The translations under genes and the position numbers were made by a program. A model generated the notes under the pieces. The model was not told the DNA's origin. It searched no databases and saw only the letters and a program-made list of their open reading frames with translations. From Chthoniobacter flavus Ellin428 (GTDB taxonomy: Bacteria > Verrucomicrobiota > Verrucomicrobiia > Chthoniobacterales > Chthoniobacteraceae), in assembly GCF_000173075.1 (NCBI RefSeq), contig NZ_ABVL01000042.1, positions 1 to 35,430 of the forward strand: a stretch of DNA of 35,430 nucleotides, given 5' to 3'. Below are positions 15,179 to 23,922 of this stretch, one piece after another (position 1 is the stretch's first letter; each line of letters opens with the position of its first letter).

Positions 15179-17271
15179 ACCTCCACGGCCTCGCCGCGCA
15201 GCCAGTATTCCCGATGCAGCCAGGCCATGGCCTCGGGGTCGGACGCCAGTTGCAGCCGCTCAGCCGCGCTCAAACTTGCAGGGCCTTTGTCCAGCAGCTT
15301 GCGGGTGAGCGTTCCGCCCTCACCGTTGAGCTTCTGCGGAGAAAGCTTTTCTTCGCGCAGGAGCGAGACATGGATGGCATTGAGATAGGGATCGCGAATG
15401 GCGGCCAGCAACGCCTCATCGCCGCCCGCGAATCTGCGCTGCTTCCCTTCGAGTCTTGCCCGCATCTGCACGAGTTGCGGAGTCGGCATTGTTTCCTCCG
15501 GGGTGAGTAGGAGACCCGCGCGACGTAGTGCGCAGCCGAGGCGATCCGAACCGGTCAAGACGGAAAGAGGAATCGACAGCATTAAGCCGAGGCTGATGGG
15601 CAGGAACCACCAGAACACCGCGGGATCGATCCATAAAATGAAGGCGCTCCAACCCAAGCCGATGAGGGTGTGTCGCCAGTGCTGACGCCACGCATCCGAC
15701 CATGAGGTCCCACTCGCAGCGCGTTGCTGGGTATTCCAGCGCACCTCCAGGCCCAGCAAAGTCGCCGCGACGAATCTCGTGTGAAAGAGCATCTGGATCG
15801 GCGCGTGCAGCGTGGAGAAGATTGTTTCGATGAAGGCGCTGCTCGTGGCGCGGATCAGCCCTCCGAAAGCGCGCCGCCGTTCACGGTCGCAGACCAGATC
15901 GAGCACGCTGAGGAATTTCGGCAGGAGCAGCGTGACCATGCAAAAAAGGAAGACGAGCAGGGCATGATGCGCGGCATCGAGATGCAAGTATGGCGTGAAA
16001 GCGGCCACGACGACCGTGGAGAGTCCCGTATCCTTGCGAAACCAGATGAGATAGGTGGAAGTGATGAGGAAGAGGAGCCAGAGCGGCCCGGCGAGATAGC
16101 CGAGAATGCCGAGGGAAAGATGCATGCGACTCACCCCGCGCAGGCCACGGGCAAAGAGCACCATGAAGTGCTGTAGATTCCCTTGGGACCAGCGCCGGTC
16201 GCGTTGCGCGTTTTCGATGATCCCCGGGGGATTTTCCTCATAGCTGCCGACGAGATCGCTGGCGAACCACACTTCCCAGTTTTCCTTTCGCAGCAGCGCC
16301 GCTTCCACGAAATCATGACTGAGAATCTGTCCGCCGAAGGGCTTGCGTCCGGGTAACTCGGGGAGATCGCAGAGTTGCATGAAAGGCTCGGTGCGGATGA
16401 TCGCATTATGGCCCCAGTAATTGCCGCCGTCTTGCATCCAGTAACCGAGCGCGGCGTTGAAGATCGGACCGTAGAGGCGATTCGCGAATTGCTGGAACCG
16501 GGCGAAGGCCGAATGCGCATTGACGATGCGAGGCGCGGTCTGGATGAGCCCGACGGTGGGATGCGTCTCCATGAGTCGCACCAGATCGAGCACGGTCGTG
16601 CCGCTCATTACGCTGTCGGCATCGAAGACGATGAAGTAGCGATAGCGCCGTCCCCACGCCTTGAGAAAATCACGAATGTTGCCACTCTTGCGGCCAACGT
16701 TCTCTGCCCGCCGACGATAGAAGATGCGGCCGAAGGCATTCAGTTGCCGGGTGAGGGCGAACCAGCATTCCTCTTCTTCAATCCACGTGGCCAACTGGCG
16801 CGAATCGCTGAGGATGAAAAAGTCGAAGCGCTCCAGTTCGCCGGTGGCGGTGATCGCCTCGTAGACTGAGCGCAAGCTTTCGCAGACGCGATGAGGGTCT
16901 TCATCATAGACGGGAAAAACGAGCGCGGTACTCGTGTCGGCGATGCTCCGATTCCGATAGGCCGGCGAGGCGGTGATGTTATGGCGGTCTCCAACGCGCC
17001 GAAGCACGAAGCCATAAATGCCGTGCACACAACCGATGGAGGAAAGGAACAGCAGAATCGTGAAGAGCACGAGCAGTACGATGCGCGCGGGTGACCAACC
17101 GACGCGCCAAAGCAGATCGGCAAAGAGCACCGCACCGATACTCGTGAGAAGAACGGCGAAGGAGTAGAAGACGAAGACGCGCGCGGTCCCCGCGCGTGGC
17201 GCCGTCCTCTCGGCGACGGGCGAGAACGAAAAAAGAGCACTTGGCGGTGACAATGGAGTCTCCGGGTTCAT
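15175..17271 (-). CDS. opgH: Glucan biosynthesis glucosyltransferase OpgH
   Basis: The 698-residue enzyme has N-terminal membrane helices (about residues 32-53 and 62-88). A cytoplasmic GT2 domain follows with VFPVYDED, the metal-binding FDADS (Asp217, Asp219), GHNAIIR and the processivity motif QRDRRW (356-361), then several C-terminal helices. OpgH polymerises UDP-glucose into the beta-glucan backbone and passes it through the inner membrane. The ATG at 17271 lies 2 bp after the stop of the unknown middle gene. The frame is open 80 codons further upstream, but that would overlap the neighbour. It lies in the same operon as opgG. Confidence 0.93.
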   Translation of the reverse strand: MNPETPLSPPSALFSFSPVAERTAPRAGTARVFVFYSFAVLLTSIGAVLFADLLWRVGWSPARIVLLVLFTILLFLSSIGCVHGIYGFVLRRVGDRHNITASPAYRNRSIADTSTALVFPVYDEDPHRVCESLRSVYEAITATGELERFDFFILSDSRQLATWIEEEECWFALTRQLNAFGRIFYRRRAENVGRKSGNIRDFLKAWGRRYRYFIVFDADSVMSGTTVLDLVRLMETHPTVGLIQTAPRIVNAHSAFARFQQFANRLYGPIFNAALGYWMQDGGNYWGHNAIIRTEPFMQLCDLPELPGRKPFGGQILSHDFVEAALLRKENWEVWFASDLVGSYEENPPGIIENAQRDRRWSQGNLQHFMVLFARGLRGVSRMHLSLGILGYLAGPLWLLFLITSTYLIWFRKDTGLSTVVVAAFTPYLHLDAAHHALLVFLFCMVTLLLPKFLSVLDLVCDRERRRAFGGLIRATSSAFIETIFSTLHAPIQMLFHTRFVAATLLGLEVRWNTQQRAASGTSWSDAWRQHWRHTLIGLGWSAFILWIDPAVFWWFLPISLGLMLSIPLSVLTGSDRLGCALRRAGLLLTPEETMPTPQLVQMRARLEGKQRRFAGGDEALLAAIRDPYLNAIHVSLLREEKLSPQKLNGEGGTLTRKLLDKGPASLSAAERLQLASDPEAMAWLHREYWLRGEAVEV

Positions 17272-17273
17272 GG

Positions 17274-17843
17274 TCAGTGAGTCATGCGGAAGACGATGAC
17301 CAGCAGCAGTCCAAACCCGAGCCACGCGATGAGCATGCGGAAGTAGGGGATATTGCCCAGGTTCGTAAGGGTGGTGATCGGGCCGAGGTCGATCGGGCGC
17401 GGATTCATCTGTGAGAATTGGAAATCGGGTCCGGCGCGGAAGAAGCTTTCGCGCATGGCGCGCACGAATTCTTCCGGCCAGGGAGCGGGCCGCAAAAATT
17501 GGTCCTGCCATTTGCCCGGCATATCCGCGAGGAGCAGGGCGAGACGGCCGCGGCTCGAGAGCAAGTTATTGCCGGGGGAGAGTGGTTCATCGAGCACCGC
17601 GGCAAACCATTCGGTAACCAGTCGGTCCAATTCCTCGCAGGCGAGCGCGACCGTCGAGGACTGTGACTCCACCCCTGCTCGCTGGATGGCGCGATCGAGA
17701 ATCTGCGAGACGAGTTGTCCGCGCAGCAGCCGATTGCGCACACGCAACGCTTCCAGATAGCGGTCGACCACAGCGTAGGCGGAGTTCCAGTCTTCCAGCG
17801 GATGGCCGGCGATCATGCCAGGTTGAGCGGCGGCGGCATTCAT
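17274..17843 (-). CDS. Membrane-anchored protein between opgG and opgH, unknown
   Basis: The start (MNAAAAQ) overlaps the opgG stop as ATGA, and the stop is 2 bp from opgH, so it is firmly embedded in the operon. The 189 residues are mostly soluble and helical (VVDRYLEALRVRNRLLRGQLVSQILDRAI; WPEEFVRAMRESFF), with one C-terminal membrane helix (about 169-186, MLIAWLGFGLLLVIVF). It has no signal peptide, so the bulk is likely cytoplasmic with a tail anchor. I do not recognise the family. Context suggests a partner of OpgH, perhaps for assembly or regulation. Confidence 0.75.
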   Translation of the reverse strand: MNAAAAQPGMIAGHPLEDWNSAYAVVDRYLEALRVRNRLLRGQLVSQILDRAIQRAGVESQSSTVALACEELDRLVTEWFAAVLDEPLSPGNNLLSSRGRLALLLADMPGKWQDQFLRPAPWPEEFVRAMRESFFRAGPDFQFSQMNPRPIDLGPITTLTNLGNIPYFRMLIAWLGFGLLLVIVFRMTH

Positions 17844-19405
17844 GGCGGACTCCACAGAAAGGCCCACGTCTCGCTCACCGGCATGCCGGCGCGTTGCAGC
17901 GTGCAGCGCAAGTCCACCGGATCCTTGTTCCCGGCCTTTGGCTCGAATTTCAGGATCACGCGCCAGGTGTGGGTGAAGGGATTGGGAATGACCTGTGTCT
18001 CGTAAATCTTGGCGTTCGCGGAGCAATTCACCACGGCGGTCGGCGGTTCCTTTTCGGGAATCGCATCGAGTGCCGGGCCGGAGAAATCGAGATGCACCTG
18101 GCGTTTCGTCTGGTCGTTGTTGTCGAGGCCGATGCGGGTGGCGACGACCTCGTTTTCTGAAAGCTGAAAATCCGTTTCTCGCGTCCAAAGCAACTGATAG
18201 CCAAGGCGGAATGGTTCCAGGGGCGCGGGCTTCACCTTGGGATTCCAAAAGGCAACGATGTTATCCAGGCCTTCGTAGTGGGTCGGCAACTCGACCAGAT
18301 GGACCTCACCGTCTCCCCAATCGCCTTTCGGTTTGATCCAGATGCTGGGGACCTCGTGGTAGAGATTGAAGAGTTCCTCGTAGTGTGAGTAATCGCGATC
18401 GCGCTGCAGGAGGCCGAAGCCGCGGATATTGTGGGCGGCAAAAACCGAGTGGCGCATCACGGACGCGTTGTTCAGCGGACGCCAAACGGTTTCGCCGCTC
18501 TCCATCTTGAGGAGCAGGCCATCGGAGTCGTGCACTTCGGGGCGATAGTCGTCGAACTTGCGCTCGGAGTTTTCGCCGAACCAAAACATGCTCGTCAGCG
18601 GCGCGATGCCGATGGTAGCCAGCGGTTTCCGATCTTTGTTGACCGCGAGCACTTTTTCCGGCGAGCGAAAAAAGAGCACCACGTCGACATCGGCGATCGT
18701 GGTTTCACCGGGAGTGATGCGAATTTGAAACGCGCCGGTGCAACTTACGCTGTCGAGCACGGCGTAAACGAGCAGGCTTTTGTCCGTGGGCGCTGGCTTG
18801 CCGAGCCAGAAATCGGTGAAGATCGGAAATTCCTCCGGACGATCCGGTTCGCCGCAGTCGAGGGCGAGACCGCGGGCGGAGGCGCCGTAGTGTTGATCCT
18901 TGCCGAGCATACGAAAATAGCTCGCGCCAAGAAACGAGGCAATTTCGTCGAACTCGCCGGGCTTGTTGATCGGATGGAACATCTTGAAGCCGGCGTAACC
19001 GGTGTCCGCGGGAATTTGATTTTCGATCTTCAGGTTTCCGTAATCGAACCAGTCGCGCACGAAGCGAATGCGTTGCACGAATCCTTTCGTGAATTCGTAA
19101 ATCTTGACCGGCTCCTGATAGATGTAGCCGGGGTGAAAGAATTCGGCGTGAAAGGGAAGTTTGTCGCCGAGCCAGAAATCGCGGTCCTTCTTGAATCGAA
19201 TTTTGCGATACGCATCGTAGTTCAACTTATCCTGCTTCAGGACATCGGGCATTTCCGCGCGCGGGCTGTGAAATGGTTCCTTGGCACGTTGCGCCGCGAC
19301 GCCGGTGACGTAGTCGAAATTCACTTCCACTTTCTCGACTTGGGCTGCGACTTCGACGATCGGCAGCAGCAGGGTCCCGAGAAAAATTAAAAAACGCACA
19401 CTCAT
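17840..19405 (-). CDS. opgG: Periplasmic glucan biosynthesis protein OpgG
   Basis: The 521-residue protein starts with a signal peptide (MSVRFLIFLGTLLLPIVEVAA, cleavage near residues 20-22). It then follows the OpgG/MdoG pattern: FDYVTGVAAQRAKEPF, YDAYRKIRF, ASYFRMLGKDQHYGASARGLALD, LTSMFWFGE, SDGLLL, WRPLNN and NIRGFGLLQRDRDYSHYEEL. OpgG acts in the periplasm on the nascent glucan, shaping branching and length. It is first in the operon opgG-unknown-opgH. A longer open frame begins 255 bases upstream but lacks a signal sequence and runs into a repeat, so the ATG at 19405 is preferred. Confidence 0.92.
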   Translation of the reverse strand: MSVRFLIFLGTLLLPIVEVAAQVEKVEVNFDYVTGVAAQRAKEPFHSPRAEMPDVLKQDKLNYDAYRKIRFKKDRDFWLGDKLPFHAEFFHPGYIYQEPVKIYEFTKGFVQRIRFVRDWFDYGNLKIENQIPADTGYAGFKMFHPINKPGEFDEIASFLGASYFRMLGKDQHYGASARGLALDCGEPDRPEEFPIFTDFWLGKPAPTDKSLLVYAVLDSVSCTGAFQIRITPGETTIADVDVVLFFRSPEKVLAVNKDRKPLATIGIAPLTSMFWFGENSERKFDDYRPEVHDSDGLLLKMESGETVWRPLNNASVMRHSVFAAHNIRGFGLLQRDRDYSHYEELFNLYHEVPSIWIKPKGDWGDGEVHLVELPTHYEGLDNIVAFWNPKVKPAPLEPFRLGYQLLWTRETDFQLSENEVVATRIGLDNNDQTKRQVHLDFSGPALDAIPEKEPPTAVVNCSANAKIYETQVIPNPFTHTWRVILKFEPKAGNKDPVDLRCTLQRAGMPVSETWAFLWSPP

Positions 19406-19509
19406 GAGGATGTCGAAGCGTTCGCGGCAAACCCGCGTTGCGGATGGCTGGAAGGATGATTTCGTTCCGCGGCGCGCAATATCGTGACACAAATCCGTGC
19501 GGCGAAGTG

Positions 19510-19612
19510 CCCGCGAATTACGCAGATGACGCGAATGAGTAATGACTCCATTCGTGTCATCTGCGTAATTCGCGGGCTTCTCTCCTGCCTTCTTGAGATG
19601 TGGGTAATGCTT
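19510..19612. repeat. Core palindrome with right TAAGCATTACCC-type end
   Basis: The core palindrome CCCGCGAATTACGC... / ...GTAATTCGCGGG spans 19510-19576. It is followed by a right end GAGATGTGGGTAATGCTT (19595-19612) shared with the elements at 28476-28626 and 32776-32926. The left end is missing. It fills most of the gap between divergent opgG and the esterase-like gene. Confidence 0.75.
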
Positions 19613-19672
19613 GGGATGGAAGCGCGCAACCTTCCGTTCGCGTGCGAAGACTCTTCGCATTTATTGCGAACG

Positions 19673-20767
19673 ATGAAACCCGCGGCATTTTTTCATCAGG
19701 CCGAACGTTGGGGGGTGTGTGCGATTCTGCGACTGCTCTGTGTCGCGGCGTTGCTGTGCCAGGTATCGGTGGCTCGCGCCCAAGTGGAAGAGGGCGTCAT
19801 GGATCCGCAGATGCAAGCGGTGCTCGATGAATTTGCGACGCTGCAACCGAAGCGCATTGAGACGTTGAGTCCAGCCGAAGCGCGTGAGCAACCGACAATT
19901 ACAGATGCGGTGAATCGCTTGATACACAAAGAGCGAGGAAACGAGGTGGTTCCGGAGAAATCCACGGTTTCACGAGAACTGCTGGAGGTTGGTAACGGAC
20001 GAACGCTGGAGGCGCGCCTCTATCGTCCGAGTGGTCATGGGCCATTCCCCGTGATCCTGTTTCTGCACGATGGCGGCTGGGTGTTGTCGGATTCGCAGGC
20101 CTGTGAACCCGCGGCGCGTGCGCTTTGCGAGTCGGTACGCGCAGTCGTGGTGTCGGCCGATTATCGCCGGGCACCAGAATTCAAATTTCCCGCGGCGCAT
20201 GACGACGCGCTGGCGGCCTATCGCTGGGTGGTCGAGCACGCGCGAGCGATCGAGGGCGATCCATCGCGCCTGGCGATTGTCGGCGAAGGTGCGGGTGGAA
20301 ATATGGCGGTAGCCGTGTGTGAGATGGCAGCGGCCTGGCGATTGCCACAGCCGCAGCGGCTCGTCCTCATCTGTCCGATCGTGAACTGTGAATGTCACAA
20401 CCAGTCCTGTTTTCAAAATGTCCGCACGCAACCGCTGAGTGCGCCGATGAAACTGTGGTTTCTTACGCTTTACCTGAACTCGCCGGCCGATGAGGTGGAC
20501 CCGCGCATTTCGCTGTTGCGGGCGCCCCTTCTCGAGGATCTGCCGCCGACGACCATCGTCACCGCCGAATTCGATCCCCTTCGCACCGAGGACGAGGAAC
20601 TCGCGCGCGGACTTCGCGAGGCGAATGTCCTCGTGAGCTATCGAAACTATGCCGGCGTTACCCACGGTTTCTTCGGCATGAGTCCGGTGGTGGAGCAGGC
20701 TTATGAGGCAAATGCCTTCGTGAGCGCGCAACTGCAGGAGTCTTTTCTCAGACCTGATACGCCTTAG
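19673..20767 (+). CDS. Secreted HSL-type alpha/beta-hydrolase lacking the nucleophile
   Basis: The 364-residue protein has an N-terminal hydrophobic signal (residues about 14-37, ending ARA-Q) and a hormone-sensitive-lipase-like fold. The oxyanion motif is HDGGW (132-136), with DYRRAPE and FPAAHDDALAAYRWV. The nucleophile elbow reads GEGAGGN, with Gly206 (codon GGT, 20288-20290) where the family has Ser in GDSAGG or GESAGG. Asp301 (AEFDPLR) and His331 (VTHGF) of the triad remain. One A-to-G change would explain it. It may be a non-catalytic homologue or a recently inactivated enzyme. Upstream in-frame ATGs lie in repeat DNA. Confidence 0.8.
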   Translation: MKPAAFFHQAERWGVCAILRLLCVAALLCQVSVARAQVEEGVMDPQMQAVLDEFATLQPKRIETLSPAEAREQPTITDAVNRLIHKERGNEVVPEKSTVSRELLEVGNGRTLEARLYRPSGHGPFPVILFLHDGGWVLSDSQACEPAARALCESVRAVVVSADYRRAPEFKFPAAHDDALAAYRWVVEHARAIEGDPSRLAIVGEGAGGNMAVAVCEMAAAWRLPQPQRLVLICPIVNCECHNQSCFQNVRTQPLSAPMKLWFLTLYLNSPADEVDPRISLLRAPLLEDLPPTTIVTAEFDPLRTEDEELARGLREANVLVSYRNYAGVTHGFFGMSPVVEQAYEANAFVSAQLQESFLRPDTP

Positions 20768-20898
20768 GACGACTTTTCTACTCAGCCCTGATTGGGATCT
20801 CAGGCGGCGTGCTGAGTCGGTTTCGGAGTCAACGGACGATTCTTTTGTAAGCGACTGTGCGAACTTTCGCGACGGGCGCTTGGCCAATTTTCCGAATT

Positions 20899-21465
20899 AT
20901 GAGTACACAAAAACTGGAACAGAAACACGTGGCGATTCTCGCCGCGGATGGCTTTGAACAAGCCGAACTCGAGGAACCGATGCACGCGCTGAAGGACGCG
21001 GGTGCGCAGGTCAGCATCGTTTCCCCGAAGGCCGGAAAGATTCAGGGCATGCATCATGCCGACAAGGGCGATCAATTCAAAGTCGATCTGCAATTGGATA
21101 AGGCGGACTGCGATGACTTCGATGCCCTGCTGATTCCGGGTGGATTGATGAATCCGGATGAGCTGCGCTCGACTCCGGCGGCGGTGGAATTCGCGAAGTC
21201 CTTCGCCGAGGCGGGAAAACCGATTGCAGCTATTTGCCATGGACCGTGGGTGTTGATCGAGGCGGGACTGGTGAAAGGGCGCCGTCTCACTTCCTGGCCG
21301 GCGATCCAGAGCGACATCAAGAATGCCGGCGGCAAGTGGGTGGATGAGGAAGTGGTGGTCGACAACGGGCTCGTGACCAGCCGCAAACCGGACGACATCC
21401 CGGCTTTCAATGCGAAGGTCATCGAGGAATTTGCCGAGGGCCACCACGAGGGGATGGCGGCTTAG
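20899..21465 (+). CDS. DJ-1/PfpI-family protein
   Basis: The 188-residue protein shows the PfpI pattern: KHVAILAADGFEQAELEEP with the conserved acidic residue Glu20, LLIPGG, and the nucleophile elbow AAICHGPWVLIEAG with Cys113-His114. Then come RRLTSWPAIQSDIKNAGG and VVDNGLVTSRKPDD. Members of this subgroup are deglycase/glyoxalase-III-like or stress-related hydrolases. All key residues are present. The ATG at 20899 is preferred over an upstream in-frame start because the family begins right before the first strand. It stands alone, 131 bp after the esterase-like gene. Confidence 0.88.
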   Translation: MSTQKLEQKHVAILAADGFEQAELEEPMHALKDAGAQVSIVSPKAGKIQGMHHADKGDQFKVDLQLDKADCDDFDALLIPGGLMNPDELRSTPAAVEFAKSFAEAGKPIAAICHGPWVLIEAGLVKGRRLTSWPAIQSDIKNAGGKWVDEEVVVDNGLVTSRKPDDIPAFNAKVIEEFAEGHHEGMAA

Positions 21466-21500
21466 AGACTGTAAAATAAACTGGCGGAGAGAATATTTGG

Positions 21501-21566
21501 CCCGCAAATCACGCAGATGACCCGAATGATAAAAGCGCCATCCGTGTCATTCGCGTGATTCGCGGG
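21501..21566. repeat. Core palindrome copy without outer ends
   Basis: CCCGC(A)AATCACGCAGATGAC at the left pairs with GTCATTCGCGTGATTCGCGGG at the right. The TAAGCATTACCC-type ends are absent. It lies between the PfpI and PanB-like genes and could form a long cruciform or RNA hairpin after the PfpI stop. Confidence 0.7.
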
Positions 21567-21653
21567 CGCTCTTTTCGCGGTCTCTTAGAGTATCGAGCGA
21601 GCGGCGCGATGGCGGTTGAGTTCCGGTCGGGGTTTGCGTAGTCCTTGGCCACG

Positions 21654-22472
21654 ATGCTCCGCCCCCGAAAAAAATACACCGTCTACGACCTGCGCCAGCT
21701 CAAAGGCAAACGCTGCCTCACGCATATTCACGTCAAGTCGCCACAGGAAGCCGCGGCGGCGGAACAGGCGGGCGTAGACCTCATGAGCTGCAGCTTCGAT
21801 TCGCCTGAGGCGCAGGCACGGCTGCCGTTGCTGGTGGCGGCAGCGCCGAATAGCTTTCTGTCCGCGGCGACACCGCATGGCATGGCAACGCCGGAGGAGG
21901 CGATTCGCGTGGCGTTTCGCGCGCTGGAGGTGGGCGCCAGTTCGGTCTATTGCTCGGCGAGTCCTTATATTGTCGAGGCGATGGCCCGCGAAGGCATTCC
22001 CGTGGTGGGGCATCTTGGAATGGTGCCGCGTCACGTGACGTGGACGGGTTATCGGGCGATCGGCAAAACGGTCGACGAAGCGCGGGAGCTTTATCGTCGG
22101 ATGAAGGCGCTCGAAAATGCCGGCGCCTACGCGGCGGAACTCGAGGTGGTGCCGCACAACCTCGCGCGGTTTCTGTGTTCGCAGACGAAGCTGATCCTCA
22201 TGTCGCTGGGTTCGGGCGATGGTTGTGACACGCAGTTCCTTTTCTCCGATGACATTCTCGGCGACTACGAGGAGCGGCCGCCGCGTCATGCCAAAGTGTA
22301 TCGCAACTTCGCCGAGGAAAATCGCCGTTTGCAGGCGGAGCGGATCGCGGCCTTTGGGGAGTACATCGCGGACGTGAAAGAAGGGCGTTTTCCAGAACGG
22401 TGCCACCTGGTGGAAATGGAGGCGTCATTGCTCGACGAAGTGAAACGGTCGATTGGCGGCACTGCGCCCTAA
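21654..22472 (+). CDS. Divergent PanB-like (ketopantoate hydroxymethyltransferase) protein
   Basis: The 272-residue protein aligns by eye with the PanB barrel: AATPEEAIRVAFRALEVGASSVY, IPVVGHLGMVPRHVTWTGY, ALENAGAYAAELEVVP (keeping the catalytic Glu), then a GSGDGCDTQFLFSDDILG segment and PRHAKVYRNF. The usual first metal-binding block (GDSLGM with the following HDST region) is missing or replaced by MSCSFDSPEAQ, and the KIEGG ligand segment reads YCSAS. It may therefore be a paralogue with another substrate in the PEP-mutase/PanB superfamily. The ATG at 21654 is preferred to the TTG three codons earlier. The stop TAA is the first three bases of an adjacent repeat. Confidence 0.7.
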   Translation: MLRPRKKYTVYDLRQLKGKRCLTHIHVKSPQEAAAAEQAGVDLMSCSFDSPEAQARLPLLVAAAPNSFLSAATPHGMATPEEAIRVAFRALEVGASSVYCSASPYIVEAMAREGIPVVGHLGMVPRHVTWTGYRAIGKTVDEARELYRRMKALENAGAYAAELEVVPHNLARFLCSQTKLILMSLGSGDGCDTQFLFSDDILGDYEERPPRHAKVYRNFAEENRRLQAERIAAFGEYIADVKEGRFPERCHLVEMEASLLDEVKRSIGGTAP

Positions 22473-22687
22473 GCATTACCCACAACTTTTTGTCGGCGTT
22501 AGGGACAGCGAGGAATTCGGCCGCGGCTCACTGGGAGGGGCGACTTTCCAGTCGCCCTGCGTCGCGGAGCGACGCCCCAAAGATGGCGCTTCGCGCGTTT
22601 GTTCGGTCGGCGACTGGAAAGTCGCCGCTCCCAGGAGCGCCATCTGTGTCGACGTGCAAATACCGCGCAAAGATATGGGTAATGCTT
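22470..22687. repeat. TIR-bounded element with GGCGACT core
   Basis: The left end TAAGCATTACCCACAACTTTTTG (from 22470) and the right end AAAGATATGGGTAATGCTT (to 22687) are inverted copies. The core holds GGCGACTTTCCAGTCGCC and its partner GGCGACTGGAAAGTCGCC plus GCGTCGCGGAGCGACGC. The incomplete element at 35359 starts with the same left end and the same first 70 bases. No gene lies between 22473 and 22785. Confidence 0.8.
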
Positions 22688-22785
22688 GGACTGCGCCGGG
22701 GCACTGTTTGATAAACATCCGGCAGGGCCACGTATTCGGTTTGCGAAGGCGGCTGATCTTACGTTAACCTCCGGGCATTCACGCT

Positions 22786-23394
22786 ATGAGACCCTACCGC
22801 TTCCTCAATCACTCGGTGCGTTCGCTGCAAATCATTCTCGCCGCTGCCCTGTTGCTCGGCATCCAGGCGCTGCCTGCGGTCGCAGATGCGCCGAAGAGTC
22901 TGCTGCCCGCCTTTGGCGAAGAGGGCAAGGAATTCAGCGTCAAGGCGAAGGACGGAAATGTGGTGCACGGCTGGCTGCCGAATGATTGGACGGATAATTC
23001 CGATTGGGCGCCGGTGAGTGCGACTTATACCAAGCTTCCCGACTCGCCGGACAAAGCGGCCGGCGCAGTGCGGATCAAGGTCGAGAAAGTGGAGGAGGGC
23101 GGCCAGTTGCAGCTCACGACTTATCAAGGTAACCAGAAATATAAAAAGGGGACGAAGTACGTCTTGAGTGGCTGGATTCGCAGTGCGGAGCACACCAGCG
23201 TGAAGGTCGGTACGCGGCAGATGAGTGAGCCCTATGAGTTCTATCACGAAGAGGACCTGGCTCCCGAGTCGGAGTGGAAACATTTCGAATTTGCCTTCAC
23301 GCCGATGATGGATTTTCAGGCATTCATGATGTTCATCGTGCACGATCCCGGCACCGTGGATCTCGCTGGAATCGCGCTGGAAGAGAAGCCTTGA
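22786..23394 (+). CDS. Secreted carbohydrate-binding-like (galactose-binding fold) protein
   Basis: The 202-residue protein has a signal peptide (hydrophobic residues about 15-32, cleavage near AVA-D) and a single beta-sandwich domain. The domain has a CBM4/9-like rhythm: WAPVSATYTKLPDSP, GAVRIKVEKVEEGGQLQL, GTKYVLSGWIRS, VKVGTRQ, and WKHFEFAFTPMMDFQ. No catalytic domain is attached, so it is probably a periplasmic or extracellular sugar-binding or structural protein. The start ATG at 22786 is the only one giving a proper signal sequence. Confidence 0.65.
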   Translation: MRPYRFLNHSVRSLQIILAAALLLGIQALPAVADAPKSLLPAFGEEGKEFSVKAKDGNVVHGWLPNDWTDNSDWAPVSATYTKLPDSPDKAAGAVRIKVEKVEEGGQLQLTTYQGNQKYKKGTKYVLSGWIRSAEHTSVKVGTRQMSEPYEFYHEEDLAPESEWKHFEFAFTPMMDFQAFMMFIVHDPGTVDLAGIALEEKP

Positions 23395-23439
23395 GGGTGA
23401 AGTCCGAAGTGGCCGGAAGCTGAAGCGGAGGCGACTGAT

Positions 23440-23856
23440 ATGTCACTCCTGCTGATCGTTCATTTCGCCTGCACGTGGATGTTAGTGGGGCTGATTTGGG
23501 TGATTCAGGTGATCGTCTATCCGCAGTTTTTGCGCGTGGGCGTGACGGAGTTCACCAAACTGCACTTGGCGCATTGCTGGCGGATCGGATTGCTAATCGC
23601 GCCGCTGCTCGCCGTGGAGACAGTCTCGGCAGCGGGACTGCTTTACCAAGGGCATCGCGAGCGGGCTTTGCTGGCGAGCATCGCGTTGATCCCCTTGAAC
23701 TGGTTGTGGACGGCGATCCTGCAGGCGCCGATTCACATCAAGCTGATGCAGGGTTACGACGCGGCGGTCATTCGGCGGCTGATTCTCTCCAATTGGCCGC
23801 GCACACTGACGTGGACCGCTCGTGGGGTGTTGATGATCTACGCAGTCGCGAGGTGA
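23440..23856 (+). CDS. Four-helix membrane protein, hypothetical
   Basis: The 138-residue protein has four membrane helices (about residues 3-25, 48-67, 75-94 and 118-136). It carries the pattern VIVYPQFLRVG...LHLAHCWRIG, NWLWTAILQAPIHIKLMQGYD and LILSNWPRTLTWTARGVL, which I recall from a widespread unnamed membrane family near DUF1772. No function is known. It lies 45 bp downstream of the CBM-like gene, in the same direction, so co-transcription is possible. Confidence 0.65.
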   Translation: MSLLLIVHFACTWMLVGLIWVIQVIVYPQFLRVGVTEFTKLHLAHCWRIGLLIAPLLAVETVSAAGLLYQGHRERALLASIALIPLNWLWTAILQAPIHIKLMQGYDAAVIRRLILSNWPRTLTWTARGVLMIYAVAR

Positions 23857-23922
23857 GAGGGACACCGTTAGCCGGACGACACTGCGCGGTTGCTCGTGTC
23901 GGCCAAGTGCGCCGTGCTGCCC

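Noticed and set aside
17844..18248. Upstream extension of the opgG-opgH middle gene to 324 residues
   Set aside because: The extension is arginine- and proline-rich antigene-frame sequence inside opgG; the ATGA overlap at 17843 gives a natural start.
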